NCBI GenBank assembly: GCA_023667095.1 | Contig: JAMPAT010000007.1 | Span: 62,001 to 126,000 of the forward strand | DNA: 64,000 bases | Source: Bacteroidales bacterium | GTDB taxonomy: Bacteria; Bacteroidota; Bacteroidia; Bacteroidales; UBA932 | Reading direction: 5' to 3' | Shown here: one piece after another, positions 25,669 through 34,184 of the stretch | Numbering within the stretch: the first letter of the stretch is position 1 | Layout of the letters: every line of letters begins with the position of its first letter | Position numbers and translations under genes: made by a program | The notes under the pieces: model-generated | Seen by the model: only the letters and a program-made list of their open reading frames with translations | Database searches by the model: none | Told to the model about the DNA's origin: nothing

Positions 25669-27477
25669 ATGGAAATGACAGTAAAGGAAAAGATAGCATT
25701 ATTCCCGCATTCCCCTGGAGTCTATAGATACTATGATTCGGAGGGGAATGTCATTTATGTCGGCAAGGCAAAGGACCTTCACAAGAGAGTGGCGCAATAT
25801 TTTGTGCCGCCTGAGCGGCTTACACGCAAGACCGCCCTTATGGTATCAAAGATTGCCGATGCCCAGTATTCTGTCGTAGACACCGAGGCTGATGCCCTGC
25901 TGCTGGAAAACAACCTTATAAAGCAGTACAAGCCTAAGTACAATATCCTCCTGAAGGACTCGAAGACATATCCATGGATATGCGTAAGTGCGGATGACTA
26001 TCCCAAGGTCTTCATGACCCGTAGGGTCATCCGTGACGGTTCGAGGTATTTCGGTCCATACAGTAATGTCATGCACGCAAGGAATCTTCTGGAACTGTTT
26101 GCAACCCTGTATCCTCTCAGGACGTGCAATCTGAAGATAACCTCAGATGCGATATTGAAGAACAAGTTCCGGCCTTGTCTGAATTTCCATATAGGAAAAT
26201 GCCGTGGATGCTGCGTAGGTGCAATTTCGCAGAAGGAATACAACGACAATATCGAGGAGATTGTCCGTCTTCTGAAAGGCGGTGGACAGGAGATGATACA
26301 GCATTACCGCACCCTTATGGCAGAGGCTGCTGCAAACCTGGATTTCGAACAGGCCAATATATACAAGACCAAGATGCAGTCCTTGGAGAAACATTATAGC
26401 AAGTCGCTTATAATGAACACTATGGTAGGCAATCTTGATGTCTTCTCCCTTGTGTTCGACTCAGGTGAGGCCTTCGGCAATTTCATGAGGCTGCACGATG
26501 GGGCTGTAATCCAGTCTCTCAACCTTGGCTTCAAGATGAATATCGAGGAGGAGCAATCCGCTGTCCTCGGGATGTTCATTGCAGAAATCCGCTCAAAGTT
26601 CGGGGTCTTGTCGCGTGAGATTCTCGTCCCGTTCATGCCGGATGTGGAGATAGAGGGAGTCACATTCCGTATTCCTGTACGTGGCGACAAGCTTGCCTTG
26701 CTGGAACTGAGTGCCAAGAACGCCAAGGAAATGCGTTTCAATGCCTTGAAGCAGCGTGAACATACCGATCCCGATGATTTCAAGATGAAAGTCATGGAAG
26801 AGCTTCAGAAGGCACTTGGCATGAAGGAACTTCCACGCCATATAGAATGCTTCGACAACTCGAATATCCAGGGCACGAATCCTGTGGCGAGCTGTGTCGT
26901 GTTCCGCGATGCCGTGCCGTCCAAAAAGGATTACAGGCGTTTCAATATCAAGACAGTGGTCGGGGCCAATGACTATGCCTCAATGAAAGAAGTTGTCAAC
27001 AGGCGTTATTCGAGGATGCTTGCCGAGAACCCTGATGATCTGCCGCAGCTTGTGGTGATAGACGGCGGGAAGGGGCAGCTCGCATTTGCATTCGAGGCCC
27101 TTGCAGAACTCGGAATTACGGACAGGCTGACCGTTATAGGTCTTGCAAAACGCCTGGAGGAAGTCATAAGGGTAGGAGACCCATACCCTCTGTTCATAGA
27201 CAGGAATTCGCAGGCATTGAAGGTGCTGCAGAGGATAAGGGATGAGGCGCACAGGTTCGGAATCACCCATCACCGCAACCGGCGCAGCAAGGCACAGATA
27301 AATTCGGCCCTGCGCGGCATCAGCGGAGTGGGGGAGAAGACGGAGCAGAGGCTTATCCTGCATTATGGCAGCGTGGCGCGTATTGCATCCGCATCGGAGC
27401 AGGACCTTGCCGGTCTTGTCGGTCCTCAGCTTGCGCACAGAATCCTGTCTGAACTTAACAATCATCCGGAACAATAA
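25669..27477 (+). CDS. uvrC: Excinuclease ABC subunit C
   Basis: This 602-residue nucleotide-excision-repair nuclease makes both incisions around a UvrB-bound lesion. The N-terminal GIY-YIG domain is visible as G-V-Y-R-Y-Y-D-S then V-I-Y-V-G-K-A-K (about 15-40). The UVR motif that contacts UvrB lies near 200-245. The RNase H-like endonuclease domain with E-C-F-D-N-S-N-I-Q-G is near 400. Helix-hairpin-helix repeats (I-S-G-V-G-E-K-T) are at the C-terminus. Length is normal. A second in-frame ATG two codons on (25675) is an alternative start. pnuC follows 12 bp later. Confidence 0.97.
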   Translation: MEMTVKEKIALFPHSPGVYRYYDSEGNVIYVGKAKDLHKRVAQYFVPPERLTRKTALMVSKIADAQYSVVDTEADALLLENNLIKQYKPKYNILLKDSKTYPWICVSADDYPKVFMTRRVIRDGSRYFGPYSNVMHARNLLELFATLYPLRTCNLKITSDAILKNKFRPCLNFHIGKCRGCCVGAISQKEYNDNIEEIVRLLKGGGQEMIQHYRTLMAEAAANLDFEQANIYKTKMQSLEKHYSKSLIMNTMVGNLDVFSLVFDSGEAFGNFMRLHDGAVIQSLNLGFKMNIEEEQSAVLGMFIAEIRSKFGVLSREILVPFMPDVEIEGVTFRIPVRGDKLALLELSAKNAKEMRFNALKQREHTDPDDFKMKVMEELQKALGMKELPRHIECFDNSNIQGTNPVASCVVFRDAVPSKKDYRRFNIKTVVGANDYASMKEVVNRRYSRMLAENPDDLPQLVVIDGGKGQLAFAFEALAELGITDRLTVIGLAKRLEEVIRVGDPYPLFIDRNSQALKVLQRIRDEAHRFGITHHRNRRSKAQINSALRGISGVGEKTEQRLILHYGSVARIASASEQDLAGLVGPQLAHRILSELNNHPEQ

Positions 27478-27489
27478 ATCTGAACTATA

Positions 27490-28221
27490 ATGAAACAACG
27501 TATTCTGTCAACCTATGACATGTTCCTTATTGCAGGGGTAATACTCTGCAACATTGTCTATTCGTTCCTCAGCGGGGAAGTTGACCCGGTTGGCTCGTTT
27601 GCCAGCATTGCTGGGGTACTCTGTGTCGTGCTTGTGGCCAAGGGCAGCATCTGGAACTATCTCTTCGGAGTTGTCAACGTTTCCCTGTACGCATGGATTT
27701 CATACAAGGCTGCCCTCTATGGAGATGCCGGCCTGAATGCATTCTACTATCTCCCGATGCAGTTTATCGGCTGGTGGCAGTGGCGTAGGCGCGGTGCGGC
27801 GACCTCTTCTTCCGATGCAGAGCGCATAAGCGGAGGGAAAGATGCTGACGTAAGGGTCAAGGCACGCAGGATGACATGGAACCAGCGCATGTTGCTTGCT
27901 GCGGTATGTGCAGCCCTTGTTGTTGCAGGCGGTTTCCTGCTCCGGAGCCTGAATGATCCGCAGCCGTTCAAGGATTCGGCCACCACAGTCCTGAGCATAA
28001 TCGCGCAGGCACTCATGGCAATGGCTTTCATGGAGCAGTGGGCTCTATGGATAATTACAAATATAATAAGTGTCACAATGTGGGTAATCTGCCTTGCCAG
28101 GGGAGAGGCACACGCTGCCCTTATGGTCATAATGTGGGTGTTCTATCTGCTGAATTCGATGAATGGATTCCGTGTCTGGCTGAAGCTCAGCCGTGGATCC
28201 GGAATCATTTCTGGTGATTAA
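27490..28221 (+). CDS. pnuC: PnuC-family nicotinamide riboside (vitamin B3) transporter
   Basis: This 243-residue membrane protein has about seven hydrophobic segments and the PnuC landmarks W-N-Y-L-F-G-V-V-N-V, Q-F-I-G-W-W-Q-W and a late W-I-I-T-N-I-I-S-V. The family moves nicotinamide riboside, or in relatives thiamine or riboflavin, by facilitated diffusion, trapped by a cytosolic kinase. The loop after Q-W-R-R-R is longer than usual. It begins 12 bp after uvrC, so the two are probably co-transcribed. The exact vitamin cannot be told from sequence. Confidence 0.88.
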   Translation: MKQRILSTYDMFLIAGVILCNIVYSFLSGEVDPVGSFASIAGVLCVVLVAKGSIWNYLFGVVNVSLYAWISYKAALYGDAGLNAFYYLPMQFIGWWQWRRRGAATSSSDAERISGGKDADVRVKARRMTWNQRMLLAAVCAALVVAGGFLLRSLNDPQPFKDSATTVLSIIAQALMAMAFMEQWALWIITNIISVTMWVICLARGEAHAALMVIMWVFYLLNSMNGFRVWLKLSRGSGIISGD

Positions 28222-28317
28222 TTTTCATTTTCGGATTTTTTTTACTTACTTTGCGGCTCAGTTTGTGAACATTAGTGTATTAAAAATAAACTTATTATCA
28301 ATTAAACTTTTTTAATT

Positions 28318-28557
28318 ATGTCAGAAATTGCAGAAAAAGTAAAAGCAATCATCGTTGACAAATTGGGCGTTGATGCATCAGAAGTTACTGAGACAGCAAG
28401 CTTTACCAACGATCTTGGTGCTGATTCACTTGATAGCGTAGAGCTCGTTATGGAGTTCGAGAAGGCTTTCGGCATCAGCATTCCAGATGAGGATGCAGCT
28501 GAGAAAGTTACAACTGTAGGTGGTGCTATTGAGTATATTGAGGAGAAACTCAAATAA
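28318..28557 (+). CDS. acpP: Acyl carrier protein
   Basis: This 79-residue acidic four-helix protein carries growing acyl chains in fatty-acid synthesis. The phosphopantetheine site is Ser37 in [10 protein letters not shown]. Length and sequence are typical. Codon choice is more biased than in its neighbours, as expected for a highly expressed gene. It stands alone here rather than next to fabF, with a 96-bp A/T-rich upstream region and a terminator just after it. A near-consensus -7 box (TTACTTTG) lies about 60 bases before the start. Confidence 0.97.
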   Translation: MSEIAEKVKAIIVDKLGVDASEVTETASFTNDLGADSLDSVELVMEFEKAFGISIPDEDAAEKVTTVGGAIEYIEEKLK

Positions 28558-28578
28558 TTCAGCATCAATATAAAACAT

Positions 28579-28615
28579 AAGCGGGTAACTGGATTTTCCG
28601 GTTGCCCGCTTTCTG
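28579..28615 (+). terminator. Terminator after acpP
   Basis: AAGCGGG (28579-28585) pairs with CCCGCTT (28605-28611), extended by AAC/GTT and GG/CC around ATTTT, then TTCTGT. It is symmetric enough that it may also serve the DUF4270 gene coming from the other side. Confidence 0.75.
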
Positions 28616-28676
28616 TATGTGCCTTGCAACAGCCACCCTATGTCAAAGTACATAGGATGGCTGCCGTGCGTAATCT

Positions 28677-30413
28677 CTATTTATTATGCAGGATTGAATA
28701 GATAAGCTTGATATAAGGACGGTTCTGCTCGTCTGCAGCCTCCGTTCCATACAGTTTGCCTGCATAATAGCGGTCTTTGTCCAGCTGCAGTTCTGTGCTT
28801 GTGGTGTTTCCTGAATTTGAATACATGGATGCCATCATTGCATAGTTCAGGTAGTTGCTGTAGCCGTATCCATAGCTGTCATATCCGTAGCCGTATCCAC
28901 CGTATCCATACCCATATCCGCCATACCCTCCGTACATGAGGTTGTTGTAGTAGTTGGCGTATGCCAGGTTCTGATAATAGCTGTCCATGTCGCTGCTTGA
29001 TGAACTGCTTGAAGTAACGGTCTCGTAAGCCATTATAAGCAGCCAGATGTCATAGTTTGCAAACTTTTCATAGTTTTCACCAAGTCTTATGATTTCCTGG
29101 ACATGGTGGCTGATGTCAGGTGAATAGACGCAGAGTGAACGGTTTACGTCTCCCTGGTTTTCCGAGTCAACACTCGCGTCTGTAAGTCCTGCAAATGTGG
29201 CATATTTCAGTCCATCGCTCCCGTCTTCCGCCGTCGATGACATTGAAATCTTGCATGTCGGGCTAAGTACAGACGGAAACAGGAACATGTTGTCATAGTT
29301 GTCCGGAAATTCGAACGGGAAGACAAGCGTAGCCTTGTTTATTATGACATTTTCCGGATTTACGCCGTCAGACTCAAGCTGGCTGAGTACAAGCGAGCGC
29401 AGGCCCTTTGCAGATATTACAGGCTTAAGTCCGCTTCCTCCCTCTATGAATATCTCTTCACCGTTTTTGTAGAATACCTTGTTGCGTCCGTCCTCTGCCA
29501 CTGTTGTGAACTCAGGCATAATTCCTCCGTCCTTCAGGGCATCGGTCGGCTGCGAACAGATATTGAATGCCGACTGTGTCGTAGATGTATTTGTCCTGTC
29601 TGCAGGACCGTAATAGAACAGGAATGATGTGTCAACTGCTGTCCTTGTCCCATAGTCGGCAGTTATTTTCAGCTCAGCATAGTTGCCTGTCACATAATAG
29701 TCCTTTACCTGTATCGCTACATCAAACATGTTTATCCTTCCCCCGTTTGAGACAGGATCATCTGTCTCTACATATATGCCGGGAATCTCTTTAAGGAATG
29801 CAACCTGGTCGTTGTGGATTCCAGGGTTCTTCTTGAACAGCTCTATGTATTTCATTGCATAGTCCCTTGAAAGGTCAAATGACAGGGAATCGTCACCCTT
29901 GTACACAGGGACGCCGTCTGTCACCAGCCTGTCTGTGACAATGTTTTCCAGTGAGAAGTCGGATGAATACATGAATGTGGAGTCAAGCCTGTCCTTCAGT
30001 TCATATACCTTTATGTTCTGTATGATGTTCTTCTGGCTTTCGCTGATATATGATGTGGTGTCCTTGACGAAATTGAAATGGAATTGTCTGAACTTTGTGT
30101 TCTTTCCAATGTCAATGCTGTCAAGTACTGGTACAACCGTGAATGCACTTGACCTTTTTGACAGTCCGGATTCCTCGCGGATTGAACCTATCGTTATGCG
30201 GCTTGAACTGTAGCATGAGAGGCTGTCTGCCGACTCAAGCCATACAGTTTCCCTGTCCAGCGGGAGGCTTGCAACCTTTATATCATATATCTGGTCACTT
30301 GGGATGAAGTTCTTCCCGAGGTTGTCGTCAATATAAACACAAGAAGCGGCACATGTCAGAGCCGCTCCGAAAGCAAGGACCAATCTTGCCTGGATAATTC
30401 CTGTAAATTTCAT
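28677..30413 (-). CDS. DUF4270 lipoprotein with Tyr/Gly-rich insert
   Basis: This 578-residue protein has a lipoprotein-type leader (T-C-A-A-S-C, Cys25) and the long beta-rich body of DUF4270, a family restricted to Bacteroidota and usually found next to a glycogen-synthase-like gene, as here. The function of the family is unknown. About residues 488-520 are almost entirely Tyr and Gly with a few Ser and Asp (units of Y-G-G-Y and Y-G-Y-G), preceded by a serine run at about 470-477. These low-complexity stretches look disordered or surface-exposed and may be an insertion in a C-terminal loop. It starts 5 bp after the upstream gene's stop. Confidence 0.8.
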   Translation of the reverse strand: MKFTGIIQARLVLAFGAALTCAASCVYIDDNLGKNFIPSDQIYDIKVASLPLDRETVWLESADSLSCYSSSRITIGSIREESGLSKRSSAFTVVPVLDSIDIGKNTKFRQFHFNFVKDTTSYISESQKNIIQNIKVYELKDRLDSTFMYSSDFSLENIVTDRLVTDGVPVYKGDDSLSFDLSRDYAMKYIELFKKNPGIHNDQVAFLKEIPGIYVETDDPVSNGGRINMFDVAIQVKDYYVTGNYAELKITADYGTRTAVDTSFLFYYGPADRTNTSTTQSAFNICSQPTDALKDGGIMPEFTTVAEDGRNKVFYKNGEEIFIEGGSGLKPVISAKGLRSLVLSQLESDGVNPENVIINKATLVFPFEFPDNYDNMFLFPSVLSPTCKISMSSTAEDGSDGLKYATFAGLTDASVDSENQGDVNRSLCVYSPDISHHVQEIIRLGENYEKFANYDIWLLIMAYETVTSSSSSSSDMDSYYQNLAYANYYNNLMYGGYGGYGYGYGGYGYGYDSYGYGYSNYLNYAMMASMYSNSGNTTSTELQLDKDRYYAGKLYGTEAADEQNRPYIKLIYSILHNK

Positions 30414-30418
30414 TATAC

Positions 30419-31249
30419 CTATATCTGGTCGTAAAAATTATTATACTTTTCTATGTATTCGCCGCTTTGCATGGAGGCTTCGTCAAACTCCAGTACAGGG
30501 AGGCCTGATTCCCTTGCCGCAGCCTTTACTGCCTCAGGGACGTTGCCGTCACCCATTATCAGGCCGTCAGAGTTGGCAATTGCAAGTTTTGCAAGGCTTA
30601 CACCGTCCGGATTCGTGGACAGTACCTCCACATCCTGCCCGCTGACATTCCCGAACAGCACCTTTTCCTTGAAGTCGCTGCTGAACTGCTCCTTGTCTAT
30701 GTCACCGTACAGGGACAGCATAATCTTGCTGCCGGAGAAAATAGGGTCGTCCTTATATGCCTTTTTGAGGTACAGCGGAAGGATATGCGAAATCCAGCCC
30801 TGGCAGTGGATTACATCAGGTGCCCATCTCAATTTCTTTACTGTCTCAAGGACACCACGGGCGAAGAATATCGCACGCTCTCCATTGTCCTCGAAGAATT
30901 TTCCGCTTTCATCGCTGTACACCTGCTTGCGGTGGAAGTAATCTTCATTGTCTATGAAGTACACCTGCATCCTTGCTGCCGAGATTGAAGCAACCTTGAT
31001 TACAAGCGGCCTGTCAACGTCGTTGATGATGATATTCATCCCGGAAAGCCTGATGACTTCATGGAGCTGGTTCTTCCTTTCGTTGATGCATCCGAAGCGT
31101 GGCATGAACGAACGTATTTCACGTCTTCTTTCCTGGACTCCCTGCGGAAGATACCTTCCTATTCTGGAAATTTCGGATTCCGGAAGATAGGGGTATATCT
31201 CCGAATTGACAAAAAGAACTCTTTTAACTGAATTTCCCATGAGCGGCAT
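30419..31249 (-). CDS. Short glycogen/starch-synthase-like protein (GT5 N-domain only)
   Basis: The protein begins V-K-R-V-L-F-V-N-S-E-I-Y-P-Y, like the N-terminal Rossmann domain of glycogen synthase, and has D-V-I-H-C-Q-G-W-I-S-H and later I-A-N-S-D-G. At about 276 residues it lacks the second nucleotide-sugar-binding half of the usual protein of about 480, so whether it is catalytic is open. Short forms of this kind beside DUF4270 are common in Bacteroidota. The frame stays open to 31297, but a -7 box at 31268-31275 would start transcription near 31261. That makes the ATG at 31249 (or 31240) the likely start. Confidence 0.75.
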   Translation of the reverse strand: MPLMGNSVKRVLFVNSEIYPYLPESEISRIGRYLPQGVQERRREIRSFMPRFGCINERKNQLHEVIRLSGMNIIINDVDRPLVIKVASISAARMQVYFIDNEDYFHRKQVYSDESGKFFEDNGERAIFFARGVLETVKKLRWAPDVIHCQGWISHILPLYLKKAYKDDPIFSGSKIMLSLYGDIDKEQFSSDFKEKVLFGNVSGQDVEVLSTNPDGVSLAKLAIANSDGLIMGDGNVPEAVKAAARESGLPVLEFDEASMQSGEYIEKYNNFYDQI

Positions 31250-31267
31250 TTTTAGACAAAATCTCAA

Positions 31268-31275
31268 CAAAGATA
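31268..31275 (-). promoter_or_regulatory. -7 box of the glycogen-synthase-like / DUF4270 operon
   Basis: On the minus strand this reads TATCTTTG, a full TAnnTTTG match, 18 bases before the ATG at 31249. It also decides the start codon, since the longer reading frame would begin upstream of the promoter. Confidence 0.6.
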
Positions 31276-31297
31276 ATAAAAATTTTTGATATTTCAC

Positions 31298-31305
31298 TAT
31301 CTTTG
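31298..31305 (+). promoter_or_regulatory. -7 box of the ftsX operon
   Basis: TATCTTTG on the plus strand ends 20 bases before the ftsX ATG. It lies back to back with the minus-strand box at 31268, so the two operons diverge from a compact promoter region of about 40 bp. Confidence 0.6.
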
Positions 31306-31325
31306 ACGCCCATTAGGGATTTTAT

Positions 31326-32204
31326 ATGGCAACAGGAGAGAACAGGATAATAGGGAAAAGGCTCGTCAACGCCTATCTGTCATCGGTGATAAGCATCAGT
31401 CTTGTGCTGCTGCTTGTCGGTGTTGCGGCATTGCTTCTTGTCAATGCCGGCAGCATTTCCGGATATTTCAAGGAGAACATGAAGGTCTCTGTGCTCCTGA
31501 AGCCGGATGTGCAGGAGTCCGATGCCCTGGCATTCAGGAAGGACGTCGCAGGGATGCGTTTCATCAAGGGGTGTGACTACATCTCGAAGGAACAGGGAGC
31601 AAGGGAGCTGCAGGCACTTCTTGGCGAAGATTTCCTTGAAGTGTTCGAGACTTCTCCGGTGCCGGCTTCTATCGAGGTCACCCTTATGGCGGACTATGTC
31701 TCCGCAGACAGCCTTGATGTCGTGAAGAACGAAATAGCGGCTTCTGCGCTTGTTGATGAAGTCGTCTACCAGAAGTCACTTGTGGATGCACTCAATGCCA
31801 ATCTCAGCAGGATATCCATTGTCCTTGCTGTCTTCATCACCCTGCTCCTGTTTGTCTCGTATGTCCTTATAAACAACACTGTACGCCTGAATGTCTATGC
31901 AAGACGCTTCACTGTCCATACCATGAGGCTTGTAGGCGCGACACGTTCCTTTATCAGGGCTCCTTTTCTGCAGCAGGCTGTGTTCCAGGGGATTTTTTCC
32001 TCCCTGATAGCCATCGTCATGCTACTTGGAATCCTGTTTGTCATACGCAGGGAATTTTCACAGCTTTTCGAGATATTCAGCCTTGACCTGCTTCTTGCCG
32101 TAATGGGCATTGTTATGGCTTCCGGGCTGGTCATATGCGTCGTAAGTACATATTTTGTCGTAAATAAACTCGTCTCCCTGAAGCGGGGAGAACTGTATTT
32201 TTAG
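31326..32204 (+). CDS. ftsX: Cell-division ABC-transporter-like permease FtsX
   Basis: This 292-residue inner-membrane protein has one N-terminal helix (about 22-45), a periplasmic domain with the FtsX pattern (F-K-E-N-M-K-V-S-V-L-L-K-P, later V-D-E-V-V-Y-Q-K-S-L-V), and three C-terminal helices. With FtsE it links ATP hydrolysis to activation of cell-wall hydrolases at the septum. No ftsE lies in the window. ftsX without ftsE alongside, followed by DUF3098 and uppP, is the usual Bacteroidota arrangement. Confidence 0.9.
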   Translation: MATGENRIIGKRLVNAYLSSVISISLVLLLVGVAALLLVNAGSISGYFKENMKVSVLLKPDVQESDALAFRKDVAGMRFIKGCDYISKEQGARELQALLGEDFLEVFETSPVPASIEVTLMADYVSADSLDVVKNEIAASALVDEVVYQKSLVDALNANLSRISIVLAVFITLLLFVSYVLINNTVRLNVYARRFTVHTMRLVGATRSFIRAPFLQQAVFQGIFSSLIAIVMLLGILFVIRREFSQLFEIFSLDLLLAVMGIVMASGLVICVVSTYFVVNKLVSLKRGELYF

Positions 32205-32223
32205 AAATAACTGTCATAATTTT

Positions 32224-32493
32224 ATGGGAATCAAGAACAACATGCCTGTTGAAGACAACAGCAGCAAAATGGCGATAACGCCGAAAGGGCTTAAGCTTCT
32301 GCTTGCCGGACTTGTGGTCATGGTCTCCGGATATATACTGATGATCGGGGGAGGAAGCGATGACCCTGAAGTGTTCAACTATGCAATGTTTGATTTCAGG
32401 AGGCTTGTTGCTGCTCCGTCCGTGATTATTCTCGGCATTGTCATAGAAATTGTTGCAATAATGGGTGTCTCCCGCGGGAACTCCTCTAAATGA
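32224..32493 (+). CDS. DUF3098 small membrane protein
   Basis: This 89-residue protein has two membrane helices (about 24-43, G-L-V-V-M-V-S-G-Y-I-L-M, and 59-80, ending I-V-A-I-M-G-V) joined by a short loop with G-G-G-S-D-D-P and F-D-F-R-R-L-V-A-A-P. The order ftsX-DUF3098-uppP is conserved in Bacteroidota, which links it to envelope or division functions, though no activity is known. It starts 19 bp after ftsX and stops 9 bp before uppP. Confidence 0.85.
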   Translation: MGIKNNMPVEDNSSKMAITPKGLKLLLAGLVVMVSGYILMIGGGSDDPEVFNYAMFDFRRLVAAPSVIILGIVIEIVAIMGVSRGNSSK

Positions 32494-32502
32494 TAGTTTG
32501 AC

Positions 32503-33330
32503 ATGGAATGGTTTGAGGCTATCATACTTGGTCTGGTGCAGGGGTTTACAGAATTCCTTCCGGTCAGCAGCAGCGGACATTTGGCGATAGGACGTGAACT
32601 CTTGGGGGTGGAGGCATCAGAAGACCTTGTATTTGAGGTTACTGTACATGCAGCAACCGTACTGAGTACAATAGTTGTGTTCAGAAAACAGATCCTGGGG
32701 CTTCTCCAGGGGCTTTTCCGTGGAATTTTCAGGCGTACTTTCAATGATGAGACAGACTATGTCCTGAAGGTTTGTGTGTCCATGGTCCCTGTCTTTGTCG
32801 TCGGGGTCTTTTTCAAGGATTTTGTGACAGGCCTGTTCGGCTCGCTCACTGGAGTTGCCGTTGCGTTGCTTGTGACATCTGTCCTGCTTGTCTTTTCTGA
32901 TTTTGCATCAATGGCGTATGACGGGGCAAAATCCGCTGTCAGGGCGAGGGAATACCGTAACGGGATATCATATTGGCAGGCATTTGTGGTCGGTCTCGGC
33001 CAGGCCGTGGCTGTTGTTCCGGGGCTTTCCAGGTCCGGCACAACAATCGCGACCGGGCTTATCTGCGGCGTGAAGAGAAGCGTGATGGCGCAGTTCTCCT
33101 TCCTTATGGTCCTTGTGCCTATTCTCGGTGAGGCTTTCCTTGACATCGTCGGCGGTGAAATGGCTTCTTCTTCCATAGGGCTTCTTCCGCTTGCACTTGG
33201 GTTTGTCTCTGCATTTGTTTCAGGGCTTTTCGCCTGCAAGGTGATGATCGCGCTTGTAAAGAAGGCAAGGCTCAGCTGGTTCGCGCTCTATTGCGCAGCC
33301 GTAGCTGTACTTATATTTGTTTTCGGATAA
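32503..33330 (+). CDS. uppP: Undecaprenyl-diphosphatase
   Basis: This 275-residue polytopic membrane enzyme (BacA/UppP) removes a phosphate from undecaprenyl diphosphate so the lipid carrier can be reused for peptidoglycan and surface polysaccharides. Both signature regions are present: G-F-T-E-F-L-P-V-S-S-S-G-H-L (about 15-28) and P-G-L-S-R-S-G-T-T-I (about 173-182). Overexpression of this family gives bacitracin resistance. It is the third gene of the ftsX operon. Confidence 0.96.
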   Translation: MEWFEAIILGLVQGFTEFLPVSSSGHLAIGRELLGVEASEDLVFEVTVHAATVLSTIVVFRKQILGLLQGLFRGIFRRTFNDETDYVLKVCVSMVPVFVVGVFFKDFVTGLFGSLTGVAVALLVTSVLLVFSDFASMAYDGAKSAVRAREYRNGISYWQAFVVGLGQAVAVVPGLSRSGTTIATGLICGVKRSVMAQFSFLMVLVPILGEAFLDIVGGEMASSSIGLLPLALGFVSAFVSGLFACKVMIALVKKARLSWFALYCAAVAVLIFVFG

Positions 33331-33402
33331 GGCGGGCCATGGCCTGCGGTGTCCGTGACTGTTCACCGGCAACCCGGTGTCTTTCCGGATTTTAATGGTA
33401 TT

Positions 33403-34134
33403 ATGGAGAAAAGGCTGACATATTTTGTCTCTGACGTGCACCTTGGGCTGGATGTGAATGACCCTTGTGCGCGCGAGGCGAGGTTTGTCTCTTTTCTACG
33501 TTCCATAGACCCGTCCGTCACATCTGCCCTGTACCTGCTCGGAGACATCTGGGACTTCTGGTATGAATACCGGGATGTTGTCCCTAAAGGATATGCCAGG
33601 GTGTTTGCAGCAATACAGGATCTTGTTGATGCAGGAGTGGATGTGTTTTTCTTCCAGGGGAACCATGATGTGTGGACCTACCGTTATTTCGAGGAACTCG
33701 GGATGAAGCGTCTTGTGCAGCCGGCTGTGGTGGATGTCGCCGGTAAGACGTTCTGCCTCGGACATGGTGACGGTCTCGGTCCTGTTCCAGATGGCTACCG
33801 CTTCCTCCGCTCCATATTCCATTGCCGTGTGCTGCAGATGATGTTCAGCTGTCTGCATCCATGGCTGGCGTTCCGCCTTGGTACCGGCTGGTCGAAGAAC
33901 AACAGGCTTGCAAGGCATGAGGAATATGTGTTCCGTGGCAAGGACGAGCCGCTGTATAAGTTCGCTGCCGATTTTTCCTCTTCAAGGCATGTTGACTGCT
34001 TCGTCTTCGGACATTACCATGTGTCTGTCGATATGGAGCTTCCTGCTGGTTCAAGGCTTGTTGTGCTGAAGGACTGGCTCAATGGTGCGCCTTACAGATG
34101 CTACGATGCCTCTATCGGTGATTTTGTGGAATAG
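33403..34134 (+). CDS. lpxH: UDP-2,3-diacylglucosamine diphosphatase
   Basis: This calcineurin-like metallophosphatase of lipid A synthesis cleaves UDP-2,3-diacylglucosamine to lipid X and UMP at the inner membrane. Motifs in order are V-S-D-V-H-L-G (start), L-G-D-I-W-D-F-W-Y-E-Y, Q-G-N-H-D-V-W, L-G-H-G-D-G-L-G and F-G-H-Y-H. I start at 33403 (M-E-K-R-L-T-Y-F-V-S-D) because the family begins right at the first metal motif; the open frame runs up to 33349 with unrelated residues. Length is then 243 residues, normal for the family. Confidence 0.92.
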   Translation: MEKRLTYFVSDVHLGLDVNDPCAREARFVSFLRSIDPSVTSALYLLGDIWDFWYEYRDVVPKGYARVFAAIQDLVDAGVDVFFFQGNHDVWTYRYFEELGMKRLVQPAVVDVAGKTFCLGHGDGLGPVPDGYRFLRSIFHCRVLQMMFSCLHPWLAFRLGTGWSKNNRLARHEEYVFRGKDEPLYKFAADFSSSRHVDCFVFGHYHVSVDMELPAGSRLVVLKDWLNGAPYRCYDASIGDFVE

Positions 34135-34184
34135 GCCAATGTCCTGTGCGCGGCCTCTGGGCGGTTCCTTTGTCCCTGGGGCTT

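Noticed and set aside
31250..31297. Longer N-terminus for the glycogen-synthase-like protein
   Set aside because: It would need transcription to start upstream of the -7 box at 31268-31275, and the extra residues are unlike the family.
33349..33402. Longer N-terminus for LpxH
   Set aside because: The family begins just before the S-D-V-H-L-G metal motif; the extra 18 residues have no counterpart.
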